The notes: generated by a model from the letters alone, not told the origin. 26,438 nt of DNA from Muribaculaceae bacterium (GCA_020026215.1 JAHHQT010000018.1:1-26438); one strand, 5' to 3'. Positions 7,426-14,908 are shown, counted from the first letter of the stretch. Made by a program: numbers and translations.

Positions 7426-7566
7426 ATGAAAAAGATAATGATAGTTTTAGGTTTACAGGCATCGAGAGTTAACAATGCTCCGGCTCACAGCTTTCATCCT
7501 AACGTTTCATTGAGAATGACTCGTCAAATGGGATATGTTGCAGGAGTCCAAGAGTCAAACAAGTAA
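7426..7566 (+). CDS. Small protein of 46 residues, function unknown
   Basis: The reading frame runs from ATG at 7426 to TAA at 7564. The product begins MKKIMIVLGLQASRVNNAPA, has a central HSFHPNVSLRMTRQMGY and ends VAGVQESNK. It is basic, has no membrane segment or cysteine, and its first ten residues are hydrophobic but too short for a normal signal peptide. Evidence that it is real: a consensus promoter 150 bp upstream, a hairpin just before the start, terminators just after the stop, and ordinary codons that give a plausible globular composition. There is no Shine-Dalgarno sequence, which is normal in this phylum. I do not recognise the family. The alternative is that the transcript is a non-coding RNA and the frame is accidental. 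Confidence 0.5.
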   Translation: MKKIMIVLGLQASRVNNAPAHSFHPNVSLRMTRQMGYVAGVQESNK

Positions 7567-7597
7567 CTCTCACTCGCGCGAGAGCACGAAAATGCCA

Positions 7598-7621
7598 AAT
7601 CGGAGTATTCCGATTAATTTT
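7598..7621 (+). terminator. Short hairpin, possible first terminator of the small unit
   Basis: AATCGGA (7598-7604) and TCCGATT (7609-7615) form a perfect 7-bp stem with a GTAT loop, followed by AATTTT. A second small hairpin, CTCTC (7567-7571) with GAGAG (7580-7584), lies just after the stop codon. The T tail is short, so this may be 3' UTR structure rather than a terminator. Confidence 0.45.
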
Positions 7622-7648
7622 AAATTATTTCTCATAAGTTAATAAAGC

Positions 7649-7690
7649 AATATCAGTCATCACTAAAAAGTGATACCTGATATTTTTTTG
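7649..7690 (+). terminator. Strong terminator of the small unit
   Basis: AATATCAG (7649-7656) pairs with CTGATATT (7677-7684). Inside, ATCAC (7659-7663) pairs with GTGAT (7670-7674) around a TAAAAA loop. A run of seven T residues starts at 7683. It separates the small ORF unit from aqpZ. Confidence 0.92.
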
Positions 7691-7731
7691 TCCCTTTTAT
7701 TAGCATTTCCCCCAATTTCCCAAATTAAAAT

Positions 7732-7762
7732 TTTGCAATTAAGAATTTTGTTTCTACTTTTG
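7732..7762 (+). promoter_or_regulatory. Promoter of aqpZ
   Basis: TTTG at 7732-7735 and TACTTTTG at 7755-7762 are separated by 19 bp, an ideal match to the Bacteroidetes promoter consensus. The transcript should start near 7769, leaving a leader of about 17 nt. Confidence 0.82.
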
Positions 7763-7785
7763 AATTAACCAATAAATTTTTAATT

Positions 7786-8469
7786 ATGAAAAAATACATT
7801 TCTGAATTAATCGGTACAATGGTACTTGTATTAATGGGATGCGGTAGCGCAGTATTTGCAGCCCAATACGGAGCAGCAGGTTCTGTCGCATCTGGAGTAG
7901 GAACATTAGGAGTTGCTATGGCATTCGGCTTGGCTGTAATTGCAATGGCATACACAATCGGTGGTATTTCTGGTTGCCACATCAACCCGGCAATCACATT
8001 GGGCGTTTATTTATCAGGCAGAATGAATGCAAAAGATGCAGGAATGTATATGCTCTTCCAAGTAATTGGCGCAATTATTGGTTCAGCAATTCTATTTGCA
8101 TTGGTTTCTACAGGCAATAGCGGTGGTACAACTGCTACTGGTGCCAACGTATTTGACGATGGCGAAATGCTACAGGCTTTCATTGCTGAAGCTGTATTTA
8201 CATTTATCTTTGTTTTGGTTGTATTAGGTGCAACTGACTCTAAGAAAGGTGCAGGCAACCTTGGCGGCTTGGCAATCGGTTTGACTTTGGTACTTATTCA
8301 CATCGTTTGTATTCCTATCACAGGAACTTCAGTGAACCCAGCAAGAAGCATCGGCCCGGCTTTATTCGAAGGTGGTGCTGCTCTCCAACAACTTTGGTTA
8401 TTCATCGTAGCTCCTTTCTTTGGTGCTGCTTTGAGTGCAGGAGTTTGGAACACAATTAGCAAAGAATAA
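7786..8469 (+). CDS. aqpZ: Aquaporin Z-type water channel
   Basis: Inner-membrane MIP channel of 227 residues. NPA motifs are at 67-69 (GCHINPAIT) and 184-186 (TSVNPARSIGPALF). By alignment with E. coli AqpZ the selectivity filter is Phe47, His172, Thr181 and Arg187, the narrow water-type set. Ser188 replaces the Asp that marks glycerol channels. The segment LIHIVCIPITGTSVNPARS closely follows the AqpZ consensus. It has its own promoter and terminator and is therefore independent of the glycerol operon 2 kb upstream. Its expected role is rapid water flow during osmotic shifts. Confidence 0.95.
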   Translation: MKKYISELIGTMVLVLMGCGSAVFAAQYGAAGSVASGVGTLGVAMAFGLAVIAMAYTIGGISGCHINPAITLGVYLSGRMNAKDAGMYMLFQVIGAIIGSAILFALVSTGNSGGTTATGANVFDDGEMLQAFIAEAVFTFIFVLVVLGATDSKKGAGNLGGLAIGLTLVLIHIVCIPITGTSVNPARSIGPALFEGGAALQQLWLFIVAPFFGAALSAGVWNTISKE

Positions 8470-8486
8470 GTTTTTTTATCCAACAA

Positions 8487-8530
8487 AATGGCTATAATGT
8501 CAAAGGGCATTATAGCCATTCAATTTTTTT
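8487..8530 (+). terminator. Terminator of aqpZ, abutting the next start codon
   Basis: AATGGCTATAATG (8487-8499) and CATTATAGCCATT (8508-8520) form a perfect 13-bp stem with an 8-nt loop, followed by CAATTTTTTT. The T run ends 3 nt before the ATG at 8534. Confidence 0.93.
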
Positions 8531-8533
8531 ATA

Positions 8534-8980
8534 ATGAAAATCAAACTTTTATTAGGAATGTTTTTGCTACTTTCCGTATCGTGCTCAACACAGTTTGGAA
8601 AGTCAAAACTTCACGACGGTTGGTATCTAATTATTGACAACGAAGAAAACACAGTGAAAAATCGTCCGATTGCGACAGCAAACAAATTCGACGAATTAAA
8701 GATTGACTCTGTGAACGTGCAAGGCAGTGATGTCTATCTCTACACCATCACAGGCAAGGTTTCCGATGTCGAGAAATGGGCAAAAGAAACAGAAAAGGCC
8801 ATCGGCTCAAACATTGGCTTCATCTACAAAGGCAAAATGATTTGCAATCCTAAAGTAAATGCAGCCATTGAAAGCGGAAATTTTATGATTAACTTTCCTC
8901 CGTACACGCCCAAGGCAGCAGTAGAGAAAGTTTATGAAGACTTAAAGAACCAAAAAGGCAAGAAATTACGTGGATTTTAA
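8534..8980 (+). CDS. Putative lipoprotein with a SecD P1-head-like segment
   Basis: A 148-residue protein with a short lipoprotein signal (LLLSVSC, Cys17 as the lipid-anchored residue). The mature part contains KWAKETEKAIGSNIGFIY, then KGKMICNPKVNAAIESGNFM. This resembles the P1 head domain of SecD proteins, where a similar N-I-G-x-x-x-x-x-G-K-V-x-x-x-P-x-V-x-x-x-I-x-x-G pattern occurs, though no membrane part of SecD is present. The function is unknown; a free-standing envelope domain of this fold is my inference. It starts only 3 nt after the T run of the aqpZ terminator and has no visible promoter of its own, so its expression may depend on read-through. It lies 21 bp upstream of another lipoprotein gene and probably shares its transcript. 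Confidence 0.7.
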   Translation: MKIKLLLGMFLLLSVSCSTQFGKSKLHDGWYLIIDNEENTVKNRPIATANKFDELKIDSVNVQGSDVYLYTITGKVSDVEKWAKETEKAIGSNIGFIYKGKMICNPKVNAAIESGNFMINFPPYTPKAAVEKVYEDLKNQKGKKLRGF

Positions 8981-9001
8981 CAAGAAATACTCTCAAACAT
9001 T

Positions 9002-9385
9002 ATGAAAAACGTTTATAAGAGCCTTATAGCAATCTGTTTAATTGTAACAGTTGCATTAGGTATAAGTAGTTGTAAAACCAACAAAATGACAGAAAGCCAT
9101 TCATTCGGGGAAATTATGAAAAGTGACACTATTGAAATGACCATCTACCAGCATAAAGTGGATTGTGTCGGCGTAGGCCCTCAAAAATGCCTAAAGGTAA
9201 AATTCGGTGACGACAACCAATGGCAATACTTCTATTCTGAAATCAAAGGATTCGAGCACAAGGAAGGTATGCAATACAAGATATTGGTACGTCGCGACGA
9301 AATGAGCAATCCTCCACAAGATCCCTCAAAATATGTCTATACTTTTCTTGAATTGAAGTCTTGGAAACGAATGTTAGGTCGTTAA
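9002..9385 (+). CDS. DUF4377 domain lipoprotein
   Basis: A 127-residue lipoprotein with a lipobox GISSC (Cys24). The mature part carries KVDCVGVGPQKCLKVKFGDD, then WQYFYSEIKGFEHKEGMQYK and ILVRRDEMSNPPQDPSKYVY. These match the DUF4377 pattern (CVGVGPQ-CL, W--FY--I-GF---G--Y-L-V, -NPP-D-S). The two cysteines in CVGVGPQKC could form a disulfide in the periplasm. DUF4377 domains often occur with META/HslJ-like domains in envelope stress proteins, but the function is not established. It follows the lipoprotein gene at 8534 with a 21-bp gap and is followed by a weak terminator. Confidence 0.82.
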   Translation: MKNVYKSLIAICLIVTVALGISSCKTNKMTESHSFGEIMKSDTIEMTIYQHKVDCVGVGPQKCLKVKFGDDNQWQYFYSEIKGFEHKEGMQYKILVRRDEMSNPPQDPSKYVYTFLELKSWKRMLGR

Positions 9386-9392
9386 TATCAAC

Positions 9393-9414
9393 GAAAGGCG
9401 CAACGCTTTTCTTC
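9393..9414 (+). terminator. Probable terminator after the DUF4377 gene
   Basis: GAAAGGCG (9393-9400) and CGCTTTTC (9404-9411) can form an 8-bp stem with one G-U pair and a 3-nt loop, followed by a pyrimidine-rich tail. Confidence 0.6.
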
Positions 9415-9503
9415 TACATTATCAGACAATTAGCATTTCACCTACAAATTTCACCACTTGATTGTGCAATTTTGACAACATTTCAAAAATCAATTATATG
9501 TTT

Positions 9504-9534
9504 ATTGAGCTAATTTTAACTGGCTCTATGTTTA
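9504..9534 (+). promoter_or_regulatory. Candidate promoter of the two-barrel unit
   Basis: ATTG (9504-9507), 19 bp, then TATGTTTA (9527-9534), one mismatch to TAnnTTTG. A small hairpin, TCGGTA (9547-9552) with TACCGA (9559-9564), lies in the leader 13 nt before the start codon. Confidence 0.45.
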
Positions 9535-9577
9535 ACTTTTAAAATATCGGTAGAAAATTACCGAAGTATTGAATATT

Positions 9578-10147
9578 ATGAAAAAAATAATTTTAGTTTT
9601 CGTTTTCTTACTATCTCAAACAGTTGCAGTATATAGTCAAGGAAAAATCGGTATCACACAAATCTTAGAAGGTGAAATCAGAGCCGGCCTTACCACGCCA
9701 TTGGGTGGTTATCATGATGGTAAATCTCAAATTAGCGCATCGGTAGGTTTAGAAGGCAGATACAATTTTAAAGGTACGCCATGGGATTGTGGTCTTATGC
9801 TTGAACTTTCAACGGCACGTCGCGGTTATGAACATCTTTTTAATGACGGGAAAGACCGTTGGCAGAACAATAGAACATTAGGACTTGCCTTGACAGGCGA
9901 CTATAATTTTCAGCAAGGGAAGAAAATCAACCCTTTTATTGGAACAGCGATAGGTGTTGCTTTTAATGATGTGGTCGGAGATAAATATTTTCCAACTAAA
10001 GGAACTTCTATGTTGTTCTCGCCACGTGTAGGCGTAGAGTTTCTTCATCATATTCGCATTACCACCCAATTCAACATCTGTAGAAAAGGATACAACAACT
10101 TCAGTCTAACTCTCGGTTTTGTTCTTGGCGGACGACCTAAAAAATAG
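9578..10147 (+). CDS. Outer-membrane beta-barrel protein
   Basis: A 189-residue exported protein starting at ATG 9578; a TTG three codons upstream is less likely. Residues 1-20 are a signal peptide (MKKIILVFVFLLSQTVAVYS). The rest is a succession of amphipathic strands: EIRAGLTTPLGGY, ISASVGLEGRYNF, CGLMLELSTARRGY, LGLALTGDYNFQ, PFIGTAIGVAF, FSPRVGVEFLHH, IRITTQFNICRKGYNNF and SLTLGFVLGG. This fits an eight-stranded porin-like barrel of the kind common in Bacteroidales. The function is not visible. It is 11 bp upstream of another barrel gene, so the two are co-transcribed. Confidence 0.75.
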   Translation: MKKIILVFVFLLSQTVAVYSQGKIGITQILEGEIRAGLTTPLGGYHDGKSQISASVGLEGRYNFKGTPWDCGLMLELSTARRGYEHLFNDGKDRWQNNRTLGLALTGDYNFQQGKKINPFIGTAIGVAFNDVVGDKYFPTKGTSMLFSPRVGVEFLHHIRITTQFNICRKGYNNFSLTLGFVLGGRPKK

Positions 10148-10158
10148 GAAACAAAGAA

Positions 10159-10845
10159 ATGAAAAAGTGTTGGATAATTTTAGTTGTTTTAATATCATAT
10201 TGCATACCTATTAATACATACGCCAAATATGACAAGTCGGTTTTTACTGCAGATTTATACGGAGGAATATATCTCAATAATGAACAGGCCTGGCAAATCG
10301 AGCCATCAGTAAGTTGGAATTTCCATAAGTATTTAGGTTTGTCATTTGGTCTGGAATTAACACGCCAATATAATCAACCGGGGCGACAGACCATTATAGA
10401 CGGACACGAGGCAGAGCTTGCTGACAATGAAAGGAATATAGGATGGGTAATATTTAAACCGTCTTTGGCGATTAAAACTCCTGCATTATGGAAAAGTTCA
10501 GATAACAACTATCGCCTTTGGATTCAAGCAGAGCCTGGTTTAAGTTTGGCATGTCCATTTCGGAATTCTTTGACCTACGAGATTAAGAAAATTTCGGGCG
10601 GAATCGGGCAAACCGTTGATTATAGAAAGTTCTCGAATAAAGGACTCAAATGGTTTTATTGGAATGCAAGGGCTTCGGTCTGCTTTGCCGTTGACCGTTT
10701 TGTTTTCAAGGCAGGATATTACATTTCAAATCTTGACTATTATTCCGGACGAAGAAATGTTACATTAGCCAATGGTCAAAAATACTATGTACCGAAGAAG
10801 GAGTGTAGCCAAAGTATATTTCTATCCATCGGTTATGCATTTTAG
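10159..10845 (+). CDS. Outer-membrane beta-barrel protein, partner of the preceding gene
   Basis: A 228-residue protein with a signal peptide of about 22 residues (MKKCWIILVVLISYC...NTYA). Strand-like segments include VFTADLYGGIYL, WQIEPSVSWNFH, YLGLSFGLELTRQYNQ, YRLWIQAEPGLSLACPF, WFYWNARASVCFAVD and RFVFKAGYYISNLDYY. It ends IFLSIGYAF with a C-terminal Phe, as outer-membrane barrels do. It shows no clear residue-level similarity to the barrel gene upstream, but shares architecture and transcript. An A-rich AGGAAACAAAG stretch precedes the ATG. The function is unknown. Confidence 0.75.
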   Translation: MKKCWIILVVLISYCIPINTYAKYDKSVFTADLYGGIYLNNEQAWQIEPSVSWNFHKYLGLSFGLELTRQYNQPGRQTIIDGHEAELADNERNIGWVIFKPSLAIKTPALWKSSDNNYRLWIQAEPGLSLACPFRNSLTYEIKKISGGIGQTVDYRKFSNKGLKWFYWNARASVCFAVDRFVFKAGYYISNLDYYSGRRNVTLANGQKYYVPKKECSQSIFLSIGYAF

Positions 10846-10951
10846 GACAGAGTTTTAAACGGTTGGAATATGACTAAATAGCAGAAAAGTATAATTTAGT
10901 AAAACCAATATTTAAAATTCTAAAAATATACATTTCTGAATGAATCGTTAC

Positions 10952-10959
10952 TATCTTTG
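10952..10959 (+). promoter_or_regulatory. -7 box of the fucosidase promoter
   Basis: TATCTTTG matches TAnnTTTG exactly and lies 43 bp before the ATG at 11003. The -33 region is poor. Its position inside the longest possible reading frame (from 10940) argues that translation starts at 11003. Confidence 0.65.
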
Positions 10960-11002
10960 TACCAAAGCTATACAATACCTTGAATCCTTAAAATCGACTA
11001 TA

Positions 11003-12304
11003 ATGAAAAGAATCGTTTCCCTACTATTGGTTTTGTTGTTCTTCGGCAGAATCCAAGCCGAAGCTCCGTACCAACCTACCGCCGAAAACTTGCAGGCACG
11101 CACGGAATTCCAAGATGCGAAATTCGGCATATTCCTGCATTGGGGACTCTACTCTATGCTGGCGACAGGCGAATGGACCATGACCAACCGAAACATCAAC
11201 TACGCCGAATATCAAAAACTGGCGAATGCCTTCTACCCTCACGATTTCAATGCAGAAGAATGGGTTTCTGCCATCAAGGATTCGGGCGCAAAATATATCT
11301 GTTTCACCACACGACACCACGAAGGATTTTCGATGTTCAAAACCAACGAATCCAACTATAATATCGTAGATGCCACTCCTTACGGAAAAGACATTGTTCT
11401 GCAATTGGCTGACGAATGCCACAAGCAAAACGTCAAACTGCATCTCTACTATTCTTTGATTGACTGGTGGCGCGATGATTGTCCCCGAGGCCGTACAGGT
11501 TTAGGTACAGGCAGACCCAACAAGGGCATCAGCTATCCTCACTATTATGATTTCATGAAACGCCAACTTTCTGAACTTTTGACGAATTATGGCAAAGTAG
11601 GAGCGATTTGGTTTGACGGAGTTTGGGACCAGGACATCAATCCAAAGTTTGATTGGAAATTGCGCGGTCTTTACGACCATATCCACAGTATTCAACCGGA
11701 CTGTCTGGTTGACAATAACCACCATTTAACACCATTTGAAGGCGAAGACATCCAAATCTTTGAGCGCGACCTCCCGGGCGAAAACACAGCAGGGCTTTCC
11801 GGTCAGGGCATCAGCACGCTTCCTTTGGAAACTTGCGAAACCATGAACGGAATGTGGGGCTATAAAATTACCGACCAAGACTATAAAACGACCAAAGATC
11901 TGATTCATTATTTGGTACGTGCGGCAGGCCGCAACGGCAATCTACTCTTGAATGTAGGACCTCAACCCGACGGAAAGCTCCCAGCAACCGCTCTTCTTCG
12001 CTTGAAAGAAATAGGACAATGGTTGAGACAGTACGGCGAGAGCATTTACGGCACTCGAGGCGGATTGATTGCTCCGCATGATTGGGGCGCAACTACGCAA
12101 AAAGGCAACCTACTCTATATTCATATTCTTGATTTACAAGACAACGGTCTCTATCTTCCTTTATATCAAGAGGTTGCTTCTGCCGTCTGCATGAACAACG
12201 GACAAAAAGTGAATTTCACCGAAATCAAAGGTAAGGGAATTACTCTTGACCTGTCAGGAATAGAAGACTCTATTGACCGAATCATCATACTTACCTTAAA
12301 ATAA
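11003..12304 (+). CDS. Alpha-L-fucosidase, glycoside hydrolase family 29
   Basis: Exported exo-enzyme that releases L-fucose from glycans. From the ATG at 11003 it has 433 residues with a signal peptide (MKRIVSLLLVLLFFGRIQA). Motifs typical of GH29 are FGIFLHWGLYS (His46-Trp47), YICFTTRHHEGFSMF (His105-His106), LHLYYSLIDWW, IWFDG with Asp205 as the likely nucleophile, ETCETMNGMWGY near 277-287 and NLLLNVGPQPDG. It lacks a clear extra C-terminal carbohydrate-binding module. A frame extension to 10940 would put 21 residues before the signal peptide and would overlap a -7 box, so I reject it. The next gene starts 6 bp after the stop. No SusC/SusD pair is present nearby, so this is not a classic polysaccharide utilization locus. 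Confidence 0.95.
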   Translation: MKRIVSLLLVLLFFGRIQAEAPYQPTAENLQARTEFQDAKFGIFLHWGLYSMLATGEWTMTNRNINYAEYQKLANAFYPHDFNAEEWVSAIKDSGAKYICFTTRHHEGFSMFKTNESNYNIVDATPYGKDIVLQLADECHKQNVKLHLYYSLIDWWRDDCPRGRTGLGTGRPNKGISYPHYYDFMKRQLSELLTNYGKVGAIWFDGVWDQDINPKFDWKLRGLYDHIHSIQPDCLVDNNHHLTPFEGEDIQIFERDLPGENTAGLSGQGISTLPLETCETMNGMWGYKITDQDYKTTKDLIHYLVRAAGRNGNLLLNVGPQPDGKLPATALLRLKEIGQWLRQYGESIYGTRGGLIAPHDWGATTQKGNLLYIHILDLQDNGLYLPLYQEVASAVCMNNGQKVNFTEIKGKGITLDLSGIEDSIDRIIILTLK

Positions 12305-12310
12305 CCAACC

Positions 12311-14908
12311 ATGACAAAGAAGATATATATTACCCTCGCGCTTCTGCTATTGGCTGTAACTGTCAATGCTCAGACATTCTTAGAACAAGTGGAAAAGGAC
12401 TTCCAAGAAAAACAAGAAATTCTACCCAATGGTGACCTTTTCAAAATTTTTGACAACGACCTCTCTGCACAGGAAGAAGCATGTCTGAAAATGCTCTATG
12501 CCTATATGCCAATTGGTGACATTACCGACTATTCGGGTGAATTCTATTTGGAGAATGTGCGCAGTACCCTCAGCACAGCGCAGGAAATGAAGTGGAACAT
12601 CCCCGAAAAAATCTTCCGTCATTTCGTGTTACCTATTCGTGTGAACAATGAAAATTTGGATAACTCACGAATGATTTTCCACGATATATTGAAAGACCGC
12701 ATCAAAGGATTGTCAATGTATGATGCCGTACTCGAAGTAAACCACTGGTGCCACGAAAAGGCGAACTATCGTCCTTCTGACCAGCGCACAAGCTCACCAT
12801 TGGCAACAGTAAGCACCGCCTACGGCCGTTGTGGCGAAGAATCGACATTTCTGGTAGCCGCCTTGCGTTCAGTAGGCATTCCTGCCCGACAAGTCTATAC
12901 CCCACGTTGGGCACACACAGACGACAACCACGCATGGGTGGAAGCATGGGTGAATGGAAAATGGTATTTTTTGGGAGCTTGTGAACCTGAACCAGTCTTG
13001 AACTTGGGTTGGTTCAATGCCCCTGCAAGTCGCGGTATGCTGATGCACACCAAGGTCTTCGGACGCTATGACGGCCCGGAAGATATTATGAAAGTCACCA
13101 AGAACTATACTGAAATCAACATCATTTCCAACTATGGTGACAATGCTGGAATCACCATCCAAGTTGTGGATAAGGGAGGCAACGTAATACCTGATGCCGA
13201 AGTGGAATTCAAGCTCTATAACTATGCAGAATACTTCACCGTTTCACGCAAGAAATGCAACGCAGAGGGCATCACCACTCTTAACGCAGGGCTGGGTGAT
13301 ATGGTTGTTATGGCGTACCACGGCAACCAATTTGGAATCGAAAAATGCAGTTTCGGCAAAGACCAGACCAAGACTATAGTTTTGAATCATACCATCGGTG
13401 ATGAATTCTCCATAGAATTGGATATTGTGCCCCCGACAGAGAAACCGAACGTACCGTTTGTCAGCGCAGAACAACGCAAACAAAACGACATTCGTTTCAA
13501 CCGAGAAGATTCTATACGCAATGCCTATATTGCCACATTTCCAACGGCGGAAGACATCGCCCAATTTGCGAAAGCGAACCGCTACAAAGTGGAAGAAATA
13601 GAGAAATATATCGTTGCATCACGCGGCAACCACCATGAAATTCAATCTTTCTTACAGACCGCAGCCCAAAAGGGAGTTGCACAACGCGCCTTGGATTTAT
13701 TGTCCACTCTTGCCGAAAAAGATTTGAGAGATACAAAAGCCGATATCCTAAACAATCATCTTTATAACACAGCTATGGAAAGTGACATCACCACCATCCT
13801 CGCACCACGTATTTCCTACGAGATGCTGACTCCTTATAGAAAGGCTCTACAGGATTTCTTCGGCAAAGAACAAGCGACTAAATTCCGTAGCAATCCCGAA
13901 CTTTTAGTAGATTGGTGTCGCAGGAACATCACCCTACACGATGAATGGTCAACCGTCTCCACACTAATCTCCCCGATTGGCATTTTGAACAGCCGTACCA
14001 GCGATAGCAAGTCATTGCCTGTATTTTTTGTTGCCTCGGCACGTTCCTGCGGAATACCGTCATATATTGACGGCATCACGGGAAATACCTGCTATATCCA
14101 TAAAAAAGATACAATTACCGTTGATTTCTCCACAGGAAAGTCAGACATAACAGGCTCAGGATTCCTACAACTGAAATATGATCCGATTCCAAAATTGAAA
14201 GATCCTGAATACTACCGTCACTATACTTTGTCAAAGTTTGAAAAGGGGAAATTCAATTTGCAGACCTATCCCGACTTTGAGAAAGCAAGTGTGACATTTG
14301 GCAACTACACCAAGATCCCCGAAGGCTACTACCAAATGGTTACAGGCAGTCGTTTGGCAAACGGAAGTGTGTTGAGCTGTGTGAATTTCTTTAATATCGA
14401 AGCAGATGAAAAGAGGTTGGAAACCTTGAAAATGCGCGACAATAGCGAAGCCATCCGTGTAATCGGCAGTTTCAACTCCGAGTCAAGATTTACTTTGGCT
14501 GAAACCGATGCCGAAACTTCTGTCCTATTAACCACAGGTCGCGGATATTTTGCCGTAGGATGCTTGGGGGTAGGACAAGAACCGACCAACCATGCCATCA
14601 ACGACATCATTCACAAAGCAAAGGAATTGGAGAAATGGGGACGCAAAATGATATTGCTATTTTCTGACAAAGCCGCTTACAACAAGTTCCATGCACAAGG
14701 ATTCAAGGGAATGCCGAACAATGTGGTTTACGGAATCGACAACCTACAGAATATTCAAAAAGAGATTTGTAAAGAAATGAATCTGCAAGACGGAACGCCA
14801 TTGCCTATCTTCATCATTGCCGACACCTTCAATCGTGTGGTATTTGAATCACACGGCTATACTATCGGACTGGGCACCCAAATGATGAAAATTATTGATG
14901 GTCTATAG
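12311..14908 (+). CDS. Large exported transglutaminase-like protein with an internal domain duplication
   Basis: An 865-residue protein with a signal peptide (MTKKIYITLALLLLAVTVNA). Residues about 140-230 form a transglutaminase/papain-like core: SPLATVSTAYGRCGEES with Cys174, GIPARQVY at 189-196, and DDNHAWVEAW with His207. The usual third-residue Asp is not obvious; FLGACEPEP follows instead. Residues about 270-365 look like an Ig-like sandwich (ITIQVVDKGGNVIPDAEVEF). Residues 554-583 repeat the core at the same spacing (SPIGILN...CGIPS), with Ser566 at the catalytic Cys position. The last 110 residues resemble a thioredoxin fold without CxxC (PIFIIADTFNRVVFESHGYT). It follows the fucosidase with a 6-bp gap, suggesting a joint role in breaking down glycoconjugates, perhaps peptide or amide bonds. 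The 3' end overlaps cutC on the opposite strand by 17 bp. Confidence 0.85.
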   Translation: MTKKIYITLALLLLAVTVNAQTFLEQVEKDFQEKQEILPNGDLFKIFDNDLSAQEEACLKMLYAYMPIGDITDYSGEFYLENVRSTLSTAQEMKWNIPEKIFRHFVLPIRVNNENLDNSRMIFHDILKDRIKGLSMYDAVLEVNHWCHEKANYRPSDQRTSSPLATVSTAYGRCGEESTFLVAALRSVGIPARQVYTPRWAHTDDNHAWVEAWVNGKWYFLGACEPEPVLNLGWFNAPASRGMLMHTKVFGRYDGPEDIMKVTKNYTEINIISNYGDNAGITIQVVDKGGNVIPDAEVEFKLYNYAEYFTVSRKKCNAEGITTLNAGLGDMVVMAYHGNQFGIEKCSFGKDQTKTIVLNHTIGDEFSIELDIVPPTEKPNVPFVSAEQRKQNDIRFNREDSIRNAYIATFPTAEDIAQFAKANRYKVEEIEKYIVASRGNHHEIQSFLQTAAQKGVAQRALDLLSTLAEKDLRDTKADILNNHLYNTAMESDITTILAPRISYEMLTPYRKALQDFFGKEQATKFRSNPELLVDWCRRNITLHDEWSTVSTLISPIGILNSRTSDSKSLPVFFVASARSCGIPSYIDGITGNTCYIHKKDTITVDFSTGKSDITGSGFLQLKYDPIPKLKDPEYYRHYTLSKFEKGKFNLQTYPDFEKASVTFGNYTKIPEGYYQMVTGSRLANGSVLSCVNFFNIEADEKRLETLKMRDNSEAIRVIGSFNSESRFTLAETDAETSVLLTTGRGYFAVGCLGVGQEPTNHAINDIIHKAKELEKWGRKMILLFSDKAAYNKFHAQGFKGMPNNVVYGIDNLQNIQKEICKEMNLQDGTPLPIFIIADTFNRVVFESHGYTIGLGTQMMKIIDGL

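Noticed and set aside
9002..9385. Frameshifted remnant of a longer META/HslJ-type protein
   Set aside because: The protein has a complete lipobox, a complete DUF4377 pattern and a clean stop followed by a hairpin, so it looks intact.
10940..11002. N-terminal extension of the fucosidase (21 residues before MKRIVSLLLV)
   Set aside because: It would bury the signal peptide and overlaps an exact TAnnTTTG -7 box at 10952.
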